Shown: piece by piece, positions 28,617 to 40,194 of the stretch
How the letters are laid out: each line of letters begins with the position of its first letter
Position numbering within the stretch: the stretch's first letter is position 1
Assembly: GCF_016107525.1 (NCBI RefSeq)
Contig: NZ_JABASR010000009.1
Location: 62,001 to 126,000 of the forward strand
Direction: 5' to 3'
DNA length: 64,000 nucleotides
Source: Psychrobacter aquimaris
Lineage (GTDB): Bacteria > Pseudomonadota > Gammaproteobacteria > Pseudomonadales > Moraxellaceae
Translations under genes and position numbers: made by a program
The notes under the pieces: generated by a model
What the model was told of the DNA's origin: nothing
The model's database searches: none
What the model saw: only the letters and a program-made list of their open reading frames with translations

Positions 28617-29087
28617 GTGAATATCAATTTTACCCTCGTCGGTCAAGCCATTGCTTTTGCAATATTTGTGGTTTTTTGCATGAAATTCGTGTGGCCACCA
28701 CTTATTGGTGCCATCAATGAGCGTCAGCGTAAAATTGCTGAAGGCCTGAATGCCGCAGAGAAAGCAAAAGCAGATTTGGCGACCGCGGAGCAAGATGTGC
28801 AGCAGGAGCTTGATCTTGCAAAGACCAAAGCTGCTGCCCTAATCGAGCAAGCGAACAAGAGTGCCAACCAGCTTGTCGAAGATGCAAAATTGCAGGCCCA
28901 AGTGGAAGGCGAGCGCATTCGTCAACAAGCGCAAGCGTCTATCGACCAAGAAATCAATCAAGCGCGTGAATCATTACGTGCCCAAGTTGCTGAACTGGCT
29001 GTACTTGGTGCAGAAAAGATTTTGCAAGACAAAGTCGATGTGCAAAAACATGCCAGTATGTTAGACCAACTGGCGGCAAAGCTGTAA
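28617..29087 (+). CDS. atpF: F1Fo ATP synthase subunit b
   Basis: This 156-residue peripheral-stalk subunit has an N-terminal membrane helix (about 5-25) and a long charged coiled coil ([20 protein letters not shown]...). The start codon is GTG with a GAGGTGAT site. A 117-base gap after atpE contains ATGTTTGG/CCAAACAT arms, which may help raise subunit c output relative to b. Confidence 0.95.
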   Translation: MNINFTLVGQAIAFAIFVVFCMKFVWPPLIGAINERQRKIAEGLNAAEKAKADLATAEQDVQQELDLAKTKAAALIEQANKSANQLVEDAKLQAQVEGERIRQQAQASIDQEINQARESLRAQVAELAVLGAEKILQDKVDVQKHASMLDQLAAKL

Positions 29088-29100
29088 CTGTGAGGATATA

Positions 29101-29724
29101 ATGGCTGACTTATCAACCTTAGCACGACCCTACGCTAGAGCCGCGTTTGACTATGCCAACGAAAACGGGGCCGTAAACGAATGGGAAAATTTCTTGTTTG
29201 TCGCCAGTGCAATTGTCAATGACAAAGCGTTCCGTACATGGCTAGAAAATCCAGCCGTAACGGCTGAGCATAAGTCAGCTGCTTTGGTTGATCTTTATGA
29301 CTCACAAGTGGCTGGTGATAGCGACTCTGCTTTTAAACAGCTACTAGGCGAGAGCAAAGGCTCTCGTTATGGTAATAGTATTAGCTATCCTAAAGTGTCA
29401 CCAGCGCTCAATAATTTTATTAAGCAGTTGGCGCAGCAAGAGCGTCTAGCGCTGCTTCCTGAAGTTTATGAGCATTATCGCCGCCACAAGGCAATAAGCT
29501 TAAAGCAGCTTGACGCTTACGTGACCTCTGCCTATCCATTGACCGACGCCCAGCGTGAAATGCTTCAAATGCGTCTTGCCGAATCGCTAAATGCTAGTGT
29601 GGTGATTCATGAATCGGTCGATCCAAGTCTATTGGCAGGCGCTACCATCAAAGTCGGTGACAAAATCATTGATGATTCGATGCGCGGCAAGTTACAACAG
29701 TTAAAAACACAGCTAACTGCCTAA
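29101..29724 (+). CDS. atpH: F1Fo ATP synthase subunit delta
   Basis: This subunit attaches the peripheral stalk to the top of F1. The N-terminal [20 protein letters not shown] and C-terminal [20 protein letters not shown] are canonical. At 207 residues it is about 30 longer than the E. coli protein. The extra segment falls at about 75-108 ([20 protein letters not shown] onwards), in the linker region of the N-terminal domain. It starts 13 bases after atpF. Confidence 0.95.
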   Translation: MADLSTLARPYARAAFDYANENGAVNEWENFLFVASAIVNDKAFRTWLENPAVTAEHKSAALVDLYDSQVAGDSDSAFKQLLGESKGSRYGNSISYPKVSPALNNFIKQLAQQERLALLPEVYEHYRRHKAISLKQLDAYVTSAYPLTDAQREMLQMRLAESLNASVVIHESVDPSLLAGATIKVGDKIIDDSMRGKLQQLKTQLTA

Positions 29725-29817
29725 TGCCATTTACCGGCGCAGTCATATATGAACTGTGTGATAGTAAGAGCATTTAAGTCAGTGGGCGGGTTATCATAAA
29801 TTAAAGGAAACAAGGCA

Positions 29818-31362
29818 ATGCAACAATTGAATCCAGCGGAAATCAGTAACCTGATTAAGCAGCGTATTCAAGACCTTGATGCGGGTGCAACTGCAAAGAA
29901 TGAAGGCACGATTGTCAAAGTATCTGACGGTATCGTGCAGATTCATGGTCTTGAAGATGCCATGTACGGCGAAATGATTGAGTTTGAAGGCGAAATCTAT
30001 GGAATGGCGCTTAACTTAGAGCGTGATTCTGTCGGCGCGGTAGTACTTGGTGATTACCTAAAGCTGCAAGAAGGTCAAAAAGCCTATTGTACTGGTCGTA
30101 TTCTTGAAGTACCAGTAGGTCCTGAGCTGCTAGGCCGTGTTGTTGACGCCTTGGGAAATCCTATTGATGGCAAAGGTCCTATTGATGCCAAAATGACTGA
30201 CAAAGTCGAAAAAATCGCCCCAGGCGTTATTGATCGTCAGTCAGTAGATCAGCCAGTAATGACAGGCTATAAAGCCGTTGATACCATGATTCCAATCGGT
30301 CGTGGTCAACGTGAGCTTATCATTGGTGACCGTCAGACGGGTAAAACTGCTATGGCGATCGATGCGATCATCGCGCAGAAATCATCTGGTATCAAGTGTG
30401 TATACGTCGCAATCGGTCAGAAACGTTCTACCATTGCAAACGTCGTACGCAAGCTTGAGCAAACTGGTGCCCTAGAATATACCACGGTTGTGGTTGCTTC
30501 AGCATCAGAGCCAGCAGCACTACAGTACATCGCACCGTACTCAGGTTGTACGATGGGTGAATACTTCCGTGACCGCGGCGAAGATGCATTGATCGTATTT
30601 GATGACTTATCAAAACAAGCCGTTGCTTATCGTCAAATTTCACTATTGCTACGTCGTCCGCCAGGTCGTGAAGCGTATCCTGGTGATGTATTCTATTTAC
30701 ACTCACGTTTACTTGAGCGTGCATCACGCGTAAACGCGGCGTACGTAGAAAAATTCACCAATGGTGAAGTAGTTGGTAAAACCGGTTCATTGACCGCCTT
30801 ACCTATTATTGAAACCCAAGCTGGTGACGTATCTGCATTCGTACCGACTAACGTAATTTCAATCACCGATGGTCAGATCTTCTTAGAATCAAGCCTATTT
30901 AACTCAGGTATCCGTCCAGCAGTTAACGCTGGTATCTCGGTATCTCGTGTTGGTGGTGCTGCTCAGACTAAGATCATTAAAAAGCTATCCGGTGGTATCC
31001 GTACTGCACTAGCTCAGTATCGTGAATTGGCCGCCTTTGCTCAGTTTGCATCAGACCTTGATGACGCAACGCGCGAACAGCTTGATCATGGTGAGCGTGT
31101 GACAGAATTGATGAAGCAGAAGCAGTATCAGCCAATGTCTATCTCTGAGCAAGCCGCAGTTATCTATGCATCGAATGAAGGCTTTTTAGCGGACGTTCCT
31201 GTTGAAAAAATCGGTTCTTTTGAAGAAGCTTACTTACGCTATATGCATGATGAGCAAAGTGAATTGATGCGTGAGATTGATGATACTGCGAATTACAATG
31301 ATGATATCGCAGGTCGTTTAAAGTCATCTTTAGAGACCTTTAAACAAAATCACAGTTATTAA
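29818..31362 (+). CDS. atpA: F1Fo ATP synthase subunit alpha
   Basis: This 514-residue non-catalytic nucleotide-binding F1 subunit has Walker A GDRQTGKT at 170-177, the [20 protein letters not shown] region, and the family signature [20 protein letters not shown] near 350-380. An AAAGGAA ribosome site is present. A 215-base gap with a hairpin separates it from atpG. Confidence 0.98.
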   Translation: MQQLNPAEISNLIKQRIQDLDAGATAKNEGTIVKVSDGIVQIHGLEDAMYGEMIEFEGEIYGMALNLERDSVGAVVLGDYLKLQEGQKAYCTGRILEVPVGPELLGRVVDALGNPIDGKGPIDAKMTDKVEKIAPGVIDRQSVDQPVMTGYKAVDTMIPIGRGQRELIIGDRQTGKTAMAIDAIIAQKSSGIKCVYVAIGQKRSTIANVVRKLEQTGALEYTTVVVASASEPAALQYIAPYSGCTMGEYFRDRGEDALIVFDDLSKQAVAYRQISLLLRRPPGREAYPGDVFYLHSRLLERASRVNAAYVEKFTNGEVVGKTGSLTALPIIETQAGDVSAFVPTNVISITDGQIFLESSLFNSGIRPAVNAGISVSRVGGAAQTKIIKKLSGGIRTALAQYRELAAFAQFASDLDDATREQLDHGERVTELMKQKQYQPMSISEQAAVIYASNEGFLADVPVEKIGSFEEAYLRYMHDEQSELMREIDDTANYNDDIAGRLKSSLETFKQNHSY

Positions 31363-31411
31363 TTTAACGGGTTAAGCCGAATTGGTTATGGCTGTCTTTG
31401 ATAGCTAATAA

Positions 31412-31446
31412 AGTGGCGCGTTGTCTAATTAGATACTTGCGCCACT
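31412..31446 (+). terminator. Terminator-like hairpin between atpA and atpG
   Basis: AGTGGCGC (31412-31419) pairs with GCGCCACT (31439-31446), followed by GTTTTAA. The loop holds the palindrome TCTAATTAGA. It probably acts as an attenuator or RNA-processing/stabilising element, as atpGDC must still be transcribed. Confidence 0.55.
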
Positions 31447-31577
31447 GTTTTAACCATTGACGGTATTAGATCGCGTCATGCACAAAATATAAAATATTAA
31501 TCTGTTAGATTGATGCTATATATTAAATAATTGTCGCATGCGCCAATGCTTTTTAACCCTCTTATATTGGAATCATT

Positions 31578-32459
31578 ATGGCAAGCTTAAAAGAGATACG
31601 TGCCAAAGTCACCAGTATTAAAAGCACCCAAAAAATTACTCGTGCTATGCAAATGGTTGCGGCAAGTAAAATGCGCCGTGCCCAAGAGCGCATGGAAGTG
31701 GGTCGCCCGTATGCTGATAGTATGCGCCGGGTTATTTCACATTTGGTGCATGCCTCATCAGACTATAAACATCCGTATATGGTCTCGCGTCCAGTCAATA
31801 AGGTTGGCTATATTGTCATTACCTCTGATCGCGGTCTGGCGGGTGGTTTGAATATTAACTTATTCAAAGCTTTATCTAAGAGTATCCAGCAATATCAAGA
31901 TCAATCTGTACAAGCTGAATTTGCCGTTATCGGCGCCAAAGGCGTTAGCTTTTTTAAAAACTTTGGTGGTAGCGTAACGTCTGCAGTAACTGACTATGGT
32001 GATAAGCCGACGTTTGAGCAGATAAACGCACCGGTTCAAGCGATGCTTGATGATTATACTAACGGTAAAATAGACCGCATCTACGTGGTTTATAATAAGT
32101 TTGTGAACGCTATGACCCAAAAGCCAACTGTCAATCAGTTGGTGCCTTTACCAGACAGTGCGTTTGGTGAAGAAGAGAGCGGCATTCAAACAGAGCTTAG
32201 CTGGGATTATATCTACGAGCCTGATATCAAAACATTGATTGATGAGTTGCTTGGCCGTTATATTGAGTCGATTGTCTATCAAGCGGTAATGGAAAACATT
32301 GCCTCTGAGCAGTCCTCACGTATGGTTGCAATGAAAGCGGCGACAGATAATGCTGGTGACCTAATTAACGATTTACAGTTGGTTTATAACAAGCTGCGTC
32401 AAGCGGCGATTACCCGAGAAATCTCGGAAATCGTTGGCGGTGCTGCTGCTGTTTCATAA
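31578..32459 (+). CDS. atpG: F1Fo ATP synthase subunit gamma
   Basis: This 293-residue central stalk subunit has the N-terminal helix [20 protein letters not shown] and the C-terminal helix ending [20 protein letters not shown], which together form the rotor coiled coil; [12 protein letters not shown] marks the Rossmann-like domain. Length and motifs are standard. Confidence 0.97.
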   Translation: MASLKEIRAKVTSIKSTQKITRAMQMVAASKMRRAQERMEVGRPYADSMRRVISHLVHASSDYKHPYMVSRPVNKVGYIVITSDRGLAGGLNINLFKALSKSIQQYQDQSVQAEFAVIGAKGVSFFKNFGGSVTSAVTDYGDKPTFEQINAPVQAMLDDYTNGKIDRIYVVYNKFVNAMTQKPTVNQLVPLPDSAFGEEESGIQTELSWDYIYEPDIKTLIDELLGRYIESIVYQAVMENIASEQSSRMVAMKAATDNAGDLINDLQLVYNKLRQAAITREISEIVGGAAAVS

Positions 32460-32479
32460 TTGACTACACCTATATATAG

Positions 32480-33931
<1,452 letters not shown>

Positions 33932-34035
33932 GTTGTGTTAGCATTTGCTAAAGGGCAGATAGATCATAATGAGTCTATTTGCCAGTTAGTAACGCCTCGC
34001 AGTTTTGATTGTGTTTTGATCGTAAGGAGTTAAGT

Positions 34036-34452
34036 ATGGCAACGTTACAATGTCGCGTCGTAAGTGCTCGTGAAGAGTTGTATTCAGGCGAAATTAGCAT
34101 GTTAATAGCTACTGGTACCGAAGGCGAGATTGGTGTATTGCCAGGTCACACACCGCTTATTACTTTGTTAAAACCGGGTGCGATGCGAGTGCAAACACCA
34201 AACGGTGAAGAAGAAGTGATTTATGTATCAGGCGGTGTCTTAGAAGTACAGCCGAAGATGGTTACCGTATTGGCTGATACAGCTATGCGTGCACATAACC
34301 TTGATGAAAGCAAAATTGTCGAAGCACGTAAAAAGGCTGAGCAGATGCTTGTCAATCAATCGGATACTGTACAGACTAATGCAGCTTTAGCATCATTAGC
34401 AGAGTCTGTGGCACAGCTACAGACTATCCGTAAGTACAAAAACCGCGCTTAA
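34036..34452 (+). CDS. atpC: F1Fo ATP synthase subunit epsilon
   Basis: ATG at 34036 follows AAGGAG at a proper distance and gives 138 residues; the frame upstream has no support. The beta-sandwich domain contains GEIGVLPGHTPLITLLKPGA and YVSGGVLEV, and a C-terminal helical hairpin follows (about 90-135). It is the last gene of the operon. Confidence 0.96.
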   Translation: MATLQCRVVSAREELYSGEISMLIATGTEGEIGVLPGHTPLITLLKPGAMRVQTPNGEEEVIYVSGGVLEVQPKMVTVLADTAMRAHNLDESKIVEARKKAEQMLVNQSDTVQTNAALASLAESVAQLQTIRKYKNRA

Positions 34453-34495
34453 TTTTTTGTGGAAAAGGTTAGGGTGTCTCTTTGACTCTTTCCAC

Positions 34496-34538
34496 AGACA
34501 TAAAAAAACAGTCCATGATGGGCTGTTTTTTTATGTCT
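34496..34538 (+). terminator. Terminator of the atp operon
   Basis: AGACATAAAAAAACAG pairs with the complementary run ending TTTTTTTATGTCT, with the GC core CAGTCC/GGGCTG. A TGTGGAAA/TTTCCACA hairpin lies just before it. Confidence 0.88.
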
Positions 34539-35092
34539 ATTATTTAATCTCATATGCTTTTCAACAAGAGTTAAATACGTGATCGATAATATAATTTTAA
34601 TCTCGATAAATAGTTTTTTTAATATGAACATTGATTATCTATAAATCCACTAACTATACATTCAATAATAGTAAACAATATTAGGGTAATAATCAAAAAG
34701 TCACTAGCGATAAAGATGATATGTCGCTATATTAGACGTAATAGGAATGATAGTATTGAGTAGTAAATCAAGTATCCTACCGTTATTTGCTGCATTAAGA
34801 TTATCTAATCGTAGATATTTAGGTGAGGAAAGGTTCGTAAAAAACATTTCACTTGCTATTATTCGTATAAAGCTCATAATTTTTGGACGCAAACTAAAGT
34901 TTTAATGGGTGTAGTTTATAGGTTTTGTTAACGACTATAAGCTATAGTATAGGAAGCTGACTGTTTAATAGTATACTGTGCTACCAAGTTTGTAACAGCT
35001 ATACGAACATCAATTGTGCCACTTAATGGTGCTATTAATTTACCGCTCTTACTTTTACTGCTTTTAAATGAGATGTATTAGAGGATATAACA
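34539..35092. other. AT-rich intergenic region before the response regulator gene
   Basis: These 554 bases have no supported gene. A 62-codon frame on the minus strand lacks a ribosome site and any recognisable features. TAGCGA/TCGCTA (about 34704-34730) is a modest inverted repeat. The promoter of the regulator gene must lie here but I could not place it. Confidence 0.5.
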
Positions 35093-35809
35093 ATGACAAC
35101 GAATGAAGAAGACAACACCCCCCGAATTTTGATTGTTGAGGATGATGAGCGTCTGGCCATGTTGACTCAAGATTACTTGGTCAAAAACGGTTTAGAAGTC
35201 GCTATCGAAACCGATGGCAATCGCGCTATACGCCGCATCGTCAGTGAGCAACCAGATTTGGTCGTACTTGATGTCATGCTTCCTGGTAGCGACGGACTGA
35301 CGGTATGCCGTGAAGTACGCCCGCACTATCAGAATCCTATTTTGATGCTGACTGCGCGTACTGAGGATATGGATCAGGTACTAGGTCTTGAGATGGGTGC
35401 TGATGATTATGTCGCTAAACCTGCTCAGCCACGTGTCTTGCTAGCGCGTATTCGTGCGTTATTACGTCGCTCAGAAAATGCACCATCAGAAGATGTGCCA
35501 CAGCGCCTAGAATTTGGTGAACTGGTCATTGATAACGGTGGTCGTTCAGTGAATTTAGGTGATGAGTTGGTTGATTTCACCAGTGCTGAATATGACTTAT
35601 TATGGTTGCTTGCTTCTAATGCTGGTCGTATCTTATCGCGTGAAGATATCTTTGAGCGTCTACGTGGTATCGAATATGATGGTCAGGATCGTTCAATTGA
35701 CGTTCGTATCTCACGCATTCGTCCAAAAATCGGTGATGATCCAGAAAATCCAAAACGTATCAAAACCGTTCGTAGTAAAGGGTATTTGTTCGTAAAAGAA
35801 GGTAACTAA
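35093..35809 (+). CDS. OmpR-family response regulator (RstA-like)
   Basis: This 238-residue protein has a receiver domain with acidic pocket IVEDDE (17-19), phospho-acceptor Asp60 in LVVLDVMLPG, the T in LMLTART and Lys in DDYVAKPAQP. A C-terminal winged helix (about 140-235) contains FTSAEYDLLWLLASNAGRIL and RSIDVRISRIRPKIGDD. The AKPAQPRVLLARIRALLRR linker and the kinase downstream resemble RstA/RstB. Which genes it controls cannot be read here. A strong terminator follows immediately. Confidence 0.9.
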   Translation: MTTNEEDNTPRILIVEDDERLAMLTQDYLVKNGLEVAIETDGNRAIRRIVSEQPDLVVLDVMLPGSDGLTVCREVRPHYQNPILMLTARTEDMDQVLGLEMGADDYVAKPAQPRVLLARIRALLRRSENAPSEDVPQRLEFGELVIDNGGRSVNLGDELVDFTSAEYDLLWLLASNAGRILSREDIFERLRGIEYDGQDRSIDVRISRIRPKIGDDPENPKRIKTVRSKGYLFVKEGN

Positions 35810-35857
35810 GTCAGTTTTGCTCCGGCAACGGCTTATTGCTCATCAGCGTGACCAAAG

Positions 35858-35883
35858 AAACCAGCAATGATGCTGGTTTTTTT
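35858..35883 (+). terminator. Terminator between response regulator and kinase
   Basis: AAACCAGCA pairs with TGCTGGTTT across ATGA, followed by seven Ts in all. It uncouples the two genes of the two-component pair. The remaining 240 bases to the kinase show no other feature. Confidence 0.88.
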
Positions 35884-36124
35884 GTGGCTAAATTTTAATT
35901 TTTGAACTTAAATACAGCGTTATGTGGTTTAATTAAGCAATTATTTCGGGTGCTGGCCAAATACACACGATGTAAATGGATTTGTAGGTGATGGTCAGTC
36001 ATAAGTCAAAATACAGCAGCCAGAATGGTTTTTTATTCAATAGTGTTTGATATCATTTATCACGCAGCGCTTGTCTGCTGAATGATATCAGCAGTTTTTA
36101 TTCATTAAGTTGGTTACGGCACGT

Positions 36125-37813
36125 ATGTCATTAGTCTCTTCTTTAAAACACAGTATTTTTGTTCGTATTTATGCTGGGCTACTCATAGTCTGTTTGTGTG
36201 TGGCATTGTTTGCTCAGCTGTTGATGGAGACCATCAATAAAGAGCGCGTCCAATCCTATCGTGAAAACATGGCAACTGGGGCTTTTCATCTGGTGAGTGA
36301 AGGCATTGCTCATCAGGAAAGTGAAGAGCAGCGTGAATATTGGTTGTCTGATGCCAGTAGTTTATTTGGCTCAGAATTCAGAGTTTTACCTATTGATGAA
36401 GTGGACTTTAATGCCAGTGAACTGCGACGTTTTGAAAATGGCAATACGGTCGTTCGTTATGTCGAACAACCTGTCTATGCCGATGTTTATTATCGTCTAC
36501 CGGACAATCAAAGCGTTTTGACTGCCAGAATATCGGAAGTGACCGAACAGCAAGTACGGGCAATCGCTGTGTTTTTATTGGACGATTTGTCTTACTATAT
36601 GACGTTATCTGACAAGCGTGCTCGTTTGGCTGAACTGGAAAAAGAGTTTTCCTTTCCGTTAGAGTTTAAAGCTGTCAATACGCTGAATTTGGATAGCGAT
36701 CAGCTTGCACGATTACGCCGTGATGAAGTGGTTATTTCCTTACAAGATACGAATACCAGCAAAAGTAATTCGGCCATTAGGGTGATAGTGCCTTCTGAAA
36801 TCAATGACATGGCGATATTGATTGGTCCTGTGCCATTATTCAATTGGTTTCCGCTTAATCTGATTATTAGTATGATTCTTATCAGTATGTTTTTAATCAG
36901 CTTAGGCGTGTATGCACTGATTTTCCCACTTGAGCGTAAGCTGCAGTTGATTCAGGTCGGTGTCAATGAAGTGAGTAAAGGCAATCTTGAAAGTCAAGTT
37001 CAAGTAATTGGGCAGGATGAAATTGCCCGCTTAGCCGCGACTTTTAATGCCATGACTGCTCATATCAAGCGCCTCATTGAGTCTCAGCGAGAATTAACGC
37101 GAGCGGTGTCACATGAGCTTCGCACACCGGTGGCTCGCATTCGTTTTGCGGTTGATATGCTGGCGGATACGGATGACGAAGACTCGCGTTTTATGCAACG
37201 TGATTTTATTGATGAAGATATCGAAGCGCTTAATGGTTTGATTGATGAGATTTTGACTTATGCCAAACTAGAAGAGGGTTCACCAAAGCTGGATTTAGAA
37301 CCCGTCAATCTTAGAGAGTTACTGGAGCAGATTGAGCGTGAAACCAATGCCCTAGGTAAGCCTATCAAAATAGTGACAAAGCTGCCGAATGCTAAAGTAA
37401 CCGCTGTCGCAGATAGACGTTATTTACACCGTGTGATTCAGAACCTTGCGGGCAACGCCTTGCGTTATGCAGAGACCACAATCATCATTAGTGCTGGCGT
37501 CAAAAAAGGCAATGCTTTTGTTAGTGTTGAGGATGATGGTCATGGTATTCCAGAAGCAGATCGCGAAAAAGTATTTATTCCATTTTCACGCTTAGATGAC
37601 AGTCGCACGCGAGCCTCAGGTGGCTATGGTTTAGGCTTGTCTATTGTATCGCGCATTGCCTTTTGGTTTAATGGTAGTATGAAAGTAGATGAGAGCCGAG
37701 AGCTTGGTGGGGCACGATTTGTCATGACGTGGCCTATCAAACCACTGACACAAATTCTGGCTGCTGATGAACTGACTCAAGAAAAAGGCGAGCGTGATTT
37801 TGACGGTAACTGA
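36125..37813 (+). CDS. Sensor histidine kinase (RstB-like)
   Basis: ATG at 36125 gives 562 residues; a TTG five codons earlier is possible. Membrane helix 1 lies at about 15-37, a periplasmic sensor domain at about 40-235, and helix 2 at about 245-270 (LIISMILISMFLISLGVYAL). HAMP follows, then the dimerisation domain with His330 in RAVSHELRTPVAR. The ATPase domain has the N box (QNLAGNALRYAE), G1 (EDDGHGIPE) and G2 (GGYGLGLSIV). The ending RELGGARFVMTWP is RstB-like. It is expected to phosphorylate the preceding regulator. The stimulus is unknown. Confidence 0.88.
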   Translation: MSLVSSLKHSIFVRIYAGLLIVCLCVALFAQLLMETINKERVQSYRENMATGAFHLVSEGIAHQESEEQREYWLSDASSLFGSEFRVLPIDEVDFNASELRRFENGNTVVRYVEQPVYADVYYRLPDNQSVLTARISEVTEQQVRAIAVFLLDDLSYYMTLSDKRARLAELEKEFSFPLEFKAVNTLNLDSDQLARLRRDEVVISLQDTNTSKSNSAIRVIVPSEINDMAILIGPVPLFNWFPLNLIISMILISMFLISLGVYALIFPLERKLQLIQVGVNEVSKGNLESQVQVIGQDEIARLAATFNAMTAHIKRLIESQRELTRAVSHELRTPVARIRFAVDMLADTDDEDSRFMQRDFIDEDIEALNGLIDEILTYAKLEEGSPKLDLEPVNLRELLEQIERETNALGKPIKIVTKLPNAKVTAVADRRYLHRVIQNLAGNALRYAETTIIISAGVKKGNAFVSVEDDGHGIPEADREKVFIPFSRLDDSRTRASGGYGLGLSIVSRIAFWFNGSMKVDESRELGGARFVMTWPIKPLTQILAADELTQEKGERDFDGN

Positions 37814-37894
37814 TGCAACTGCACAAGATTGCCGTTATTTTTTAATATAAAAACAGCCGTATAAATTAAGCAGTGTGTGACAGATAAATTTGCT

Positions 37895-37920
37895 CATTTT
37901 TAAAATGAGGACACACCCTA
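37895..37920. repeat. Solo copy of a MITE-like terminal repeat
   Basis: CATTTTTAAAATG followed by AGGACACACCCTA closely matches the right end of the 176-bp element at 61995-62170 (about 22 of 26 positions). No partner end is seen nearby, so it is probably a relic. Confidence 0.55.
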
Positions 37921-38003
37921 GGTAGAATCATCGACTAATTTATGATTGGTAATGGTTTGAAGTGGTTTTTTAAAAGTAACCTAAAGGTAAAGGAGGGCAA
38001 GGG

Positions 38004-38183
38004 ATGCCATATTTATTTGGTGGCTTGGTGGTGTTAAATGCAATAACGTTGGGTTATTATTTATTCTTGCAGCAGCCATCGACGACACAAACGTTAATAG
38101 CAGCGCAAGAAAATATTACTCAGCCATTAGCGTTTACGAATAGTGCCAAACATATTCCACCCATCATTGGAACGAGAGACTAG
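38004..38183 (+). CDS. Small single-pass membrane protein (59 residues)
   Basis: ATG at 38004 follows the near-perfect ribosome site AAAGGAGGGC. The product begins MPYLFGGLVVLNAITLGYYL, a single hydrophobic helix (residues 2-23). It continues with a polar stretch, then AKHIPPIIGTRD at the end, and stops at TAG 38181-38183. I think similar short proteins occur in other Moraxellaceae, from memory only. It lies between the RstB-like kinase and the convergent EnvZ-like kinase. Function is unknown; small one-helix proteins sometimes modulate membrane kinases. Confidence 0.7.
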   Translation: MPYLFGGLVVLNAITLGYYLFLQQPSTTQTLIAAQENITQPLAFTNSAKHIPPIIGTRD

Positions 38184-38259
38184 GTGTTATAAACCCAAAT
38201 GGTCGCAGCGAATTGTTTTGACCATTTGTTGGCTTTAGTGGTGGACCATTCAGCCGCTA

Positions 38260-39738
38260 TCAGTCTTCTTTACGCCATGTCGTATTATCAGAGACAGGCA
38301 TTTTTTCTGTATCGGCTGCGACAGTCGTATCTCCAGCAACCTTGGAAATTAGAGGAATACGCACGCATACTTGTAGACCACCGTCGGGATGGTTAATGGC
38401 TTCGACCGTACCATGATGCAATCTGGCGATACGGTCTACAATCGCTAGACCTAAACCACTGCCTTGGGTGGTACGCGCTGTCTCTCCACGTTCAAAAGGC
38501 TGCATAATACGTTCTAACTGATCTTCTGCAACCCCATCACCACAGTCACGTACACATATTAGCAATTGTTCTTGTGCTTCTCTATTAACGACATTTTCAC
38601 TGACGACATCGCTATCTTCATCCTCAACGGTTTCCATAAAGGTTGGCACAACAGTCGCTGACAGGTAAATGGGCGGTTTGCCATAACGCTTGGCATTATT
38701 GACCAAATTGATAACAAGGCGTTTGATAGACATGGGGCGCACAGGGACCACTTTGTGACACTCCGATTGGTAGATGAACTCCATTGGCGCAAATTGGACC
38801 ATAATCTCATTAAAGATGGTATCCAAATTGGTCAGGCTGACTGGCTCATCGGAGCCATCTTTCATGAACGAGATAAACTGCTCTAGAATGGCATCCATGT
38901 CTTCAATATCGTAAATTAACCCTTCTCGGAAAAAGTCGTCAGGTAGCATCTCAGCGGTCAAACGCATACGAGTCAAGGGTGTACGCAGATCATGCGAGAT
39001 ACCAGCGAGCATAATCGTACGCTCTTTTTGTGCTTGATTTAAAGTCGTGAATAAACGATTGAATGCCATGTTGACCTGACGTATCTCCGTAGGTCCTTTT
39101 TGTGTTGGCAACGTGGTGGCATGACCCAAGCGAATATAATTGGTTGCGGCACGCTGTAAATATCGTAGCGGACGATTTAATTGCCGCGCTAATAAAATAA
39201 TGGTCAGCAGCGATAAAATAGGTAATCCAATGAGGAACAGCACCAACAACCCTGGACTGTATTGTGAATAATAAACCACCGGTTCACGAATCCAAAAACT
39301 GTCATCACGGCTGTCTTGCACCCAAAGCTGCGGTGTCGGTTTAAATTTAAAATACACCTCGACAGGTCGACCCAATTGCGCACCGATTTCGCGTTGTAAT
39401 ACATCGGTGAAGACACCGACAAAGGCCTTGTCAGACACTTCTGGAAAGTCATTAGGGTTATTCACTACCACGACATGCGAGTGTTGATAAATCCATTGGC
39501 GTACTTCAGGGCGATTTTTCCAGTCTTTGTTCACACTATTCATCAACTGCAGCTCGCTCGTCAAGTAACGCGCATGGTTTTTAAGCTCGGGTAAATAAAG
39601 ACTGCGCCAAAAAAACAGGATCGACAAGCTAACACTGATAAGAACAATGAAAGAAACCATCAAGGTTGTCAGCCAAGTGTTAGAGTAAGAGCGAGTGAAC
39701 CGCCCTTTGCGACGTGGTTGCGATTTTGGTGTGGTCAT
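38260..39738 (-). CDS. EnvZ-like sensor histidine kinase, orphan
   Basis: This 492-residue inner-membrane kinase has helices at about 24-46 and 163-185 flanking a periplasmic domain, then HAMP (about 185-237). His249 lies in LAGISHDLRTPLTRMRLTAE, an EnvZ-type H box (E. coli His243). The ATPase domain has NLVNNAKRYG, VRDCGDGVAE and QGSGLGLAIVDRIARLHHG. There is an insertion of about 20 acidic residues (METVEDEDSDVVSENVVNRE) before the G1 box. No ompR is adjacent, so its partner must be encoded elsewhere, or it could be served by the RstA-like regulator 2.5 kb away. Confidence 0.87.
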   Translation of the reverse strand: MTTPKSQPRRKGRFTRSYSNTWLTTLMVSFIVLISVSLSILFFWRSLYLPELKNHARYLTSELQLMNSVNKDWKNRPEVRQWIYQHSHVVVVNNPNDFPEVSDKAFVGVFTDVLQREIGAQLGRPVEVYFKFKPTPQLWVQDSRDDSFWIREPVVYYSQYSPGLLVLFLIGLPILSLLTIILLARQLNRPLRYLQRAATNYIRLGHATTLPTQKGPTEIRQVNMAFNRLFTTLNQAQKERTIMLAGISHDLRTPLTRMRLTAEMLPDDFFREGLIYDIEDMDAILEQFISFMKDGSDEPVSLTNLDTIFNEIMVQFAPMEFIYQSECHKVVPVRPMSIKRLVINLVNNAKRYGKPPIYLSATVVPTFMETVEDEDSDVVSENVVNREAQEQLLICVRDCGDGVAEDQLERIMQPFERGETARTTQGSGLGLAIVDRIARLHHGTVEAINHPDGGLQVCVRIPLISKVAGDTTVAADTEKMPVSDNTTWRKED

Positions 39739-40194
39739 ATGAATCCAACATATTGAAAGATGTTTTATTAAGTTTAGTATAAAGGTAGTGCCTTTAAATT
39801 TCGTTCAAAAATAACGTGTCATATTTATGAGCAGCATGAGGTTCATTATTCTTTAGCGATTGGGTAGGCAATGGCGTCATTCACTCGCTGATCATCTTAT
39901 AGAGTAGCATAATCAATGAATGACACGGATGGCTTTAAAACAGTAGGCAACAATTGAATACTCAAATTTGCACCAATATAGCACTGAGTAATATAGCACT
40001 GAGCAATTTGAACATGATGTAGAGTCGGTATCCTCAGTTAAAAACCAGTCGCTATGATCAATTTTATTTTACATCGATAGGCATTTAAGCTATTGTTAAT
40101 AAATAATTAAATAAGCACAGTTTATGTTTTCAATAAGTCAAGACTGTGATATAATTATGCCCTTTTTGGTATACCTGCGAAAGAGAGAATTCAC
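39739..40194. other. Divergent intergenic region between the EnvZ-like kinase and rpsP
   Basis: No gene is present in 456 bases. The rpsP promoter lies at the right end. Short direct repeats ATAGCACTGAG (about 39976-40005) occur twice close together. Nothing else stands out. Confidence 0.5.
40127..40155 (+). promoter_or_regulatory. Predicted promoter of the rpsP operon
   Basis: A perfect TATAAT lies at 40150-40155, with TTTTCA (40127-40132) at 17 bases as a moderate -35. Transcription would begin about 30 bases before rpsP. Confidence 0.6.

Noticed and set aside
34704..34892. 62-codon frame on the minus strand upstream of the response regulator
   Set aside because: It lacks a Shine-Dalgarno site and codon usage like its neighbours, and lies in AT-rich intergenic DNA where such frames arise by chance.
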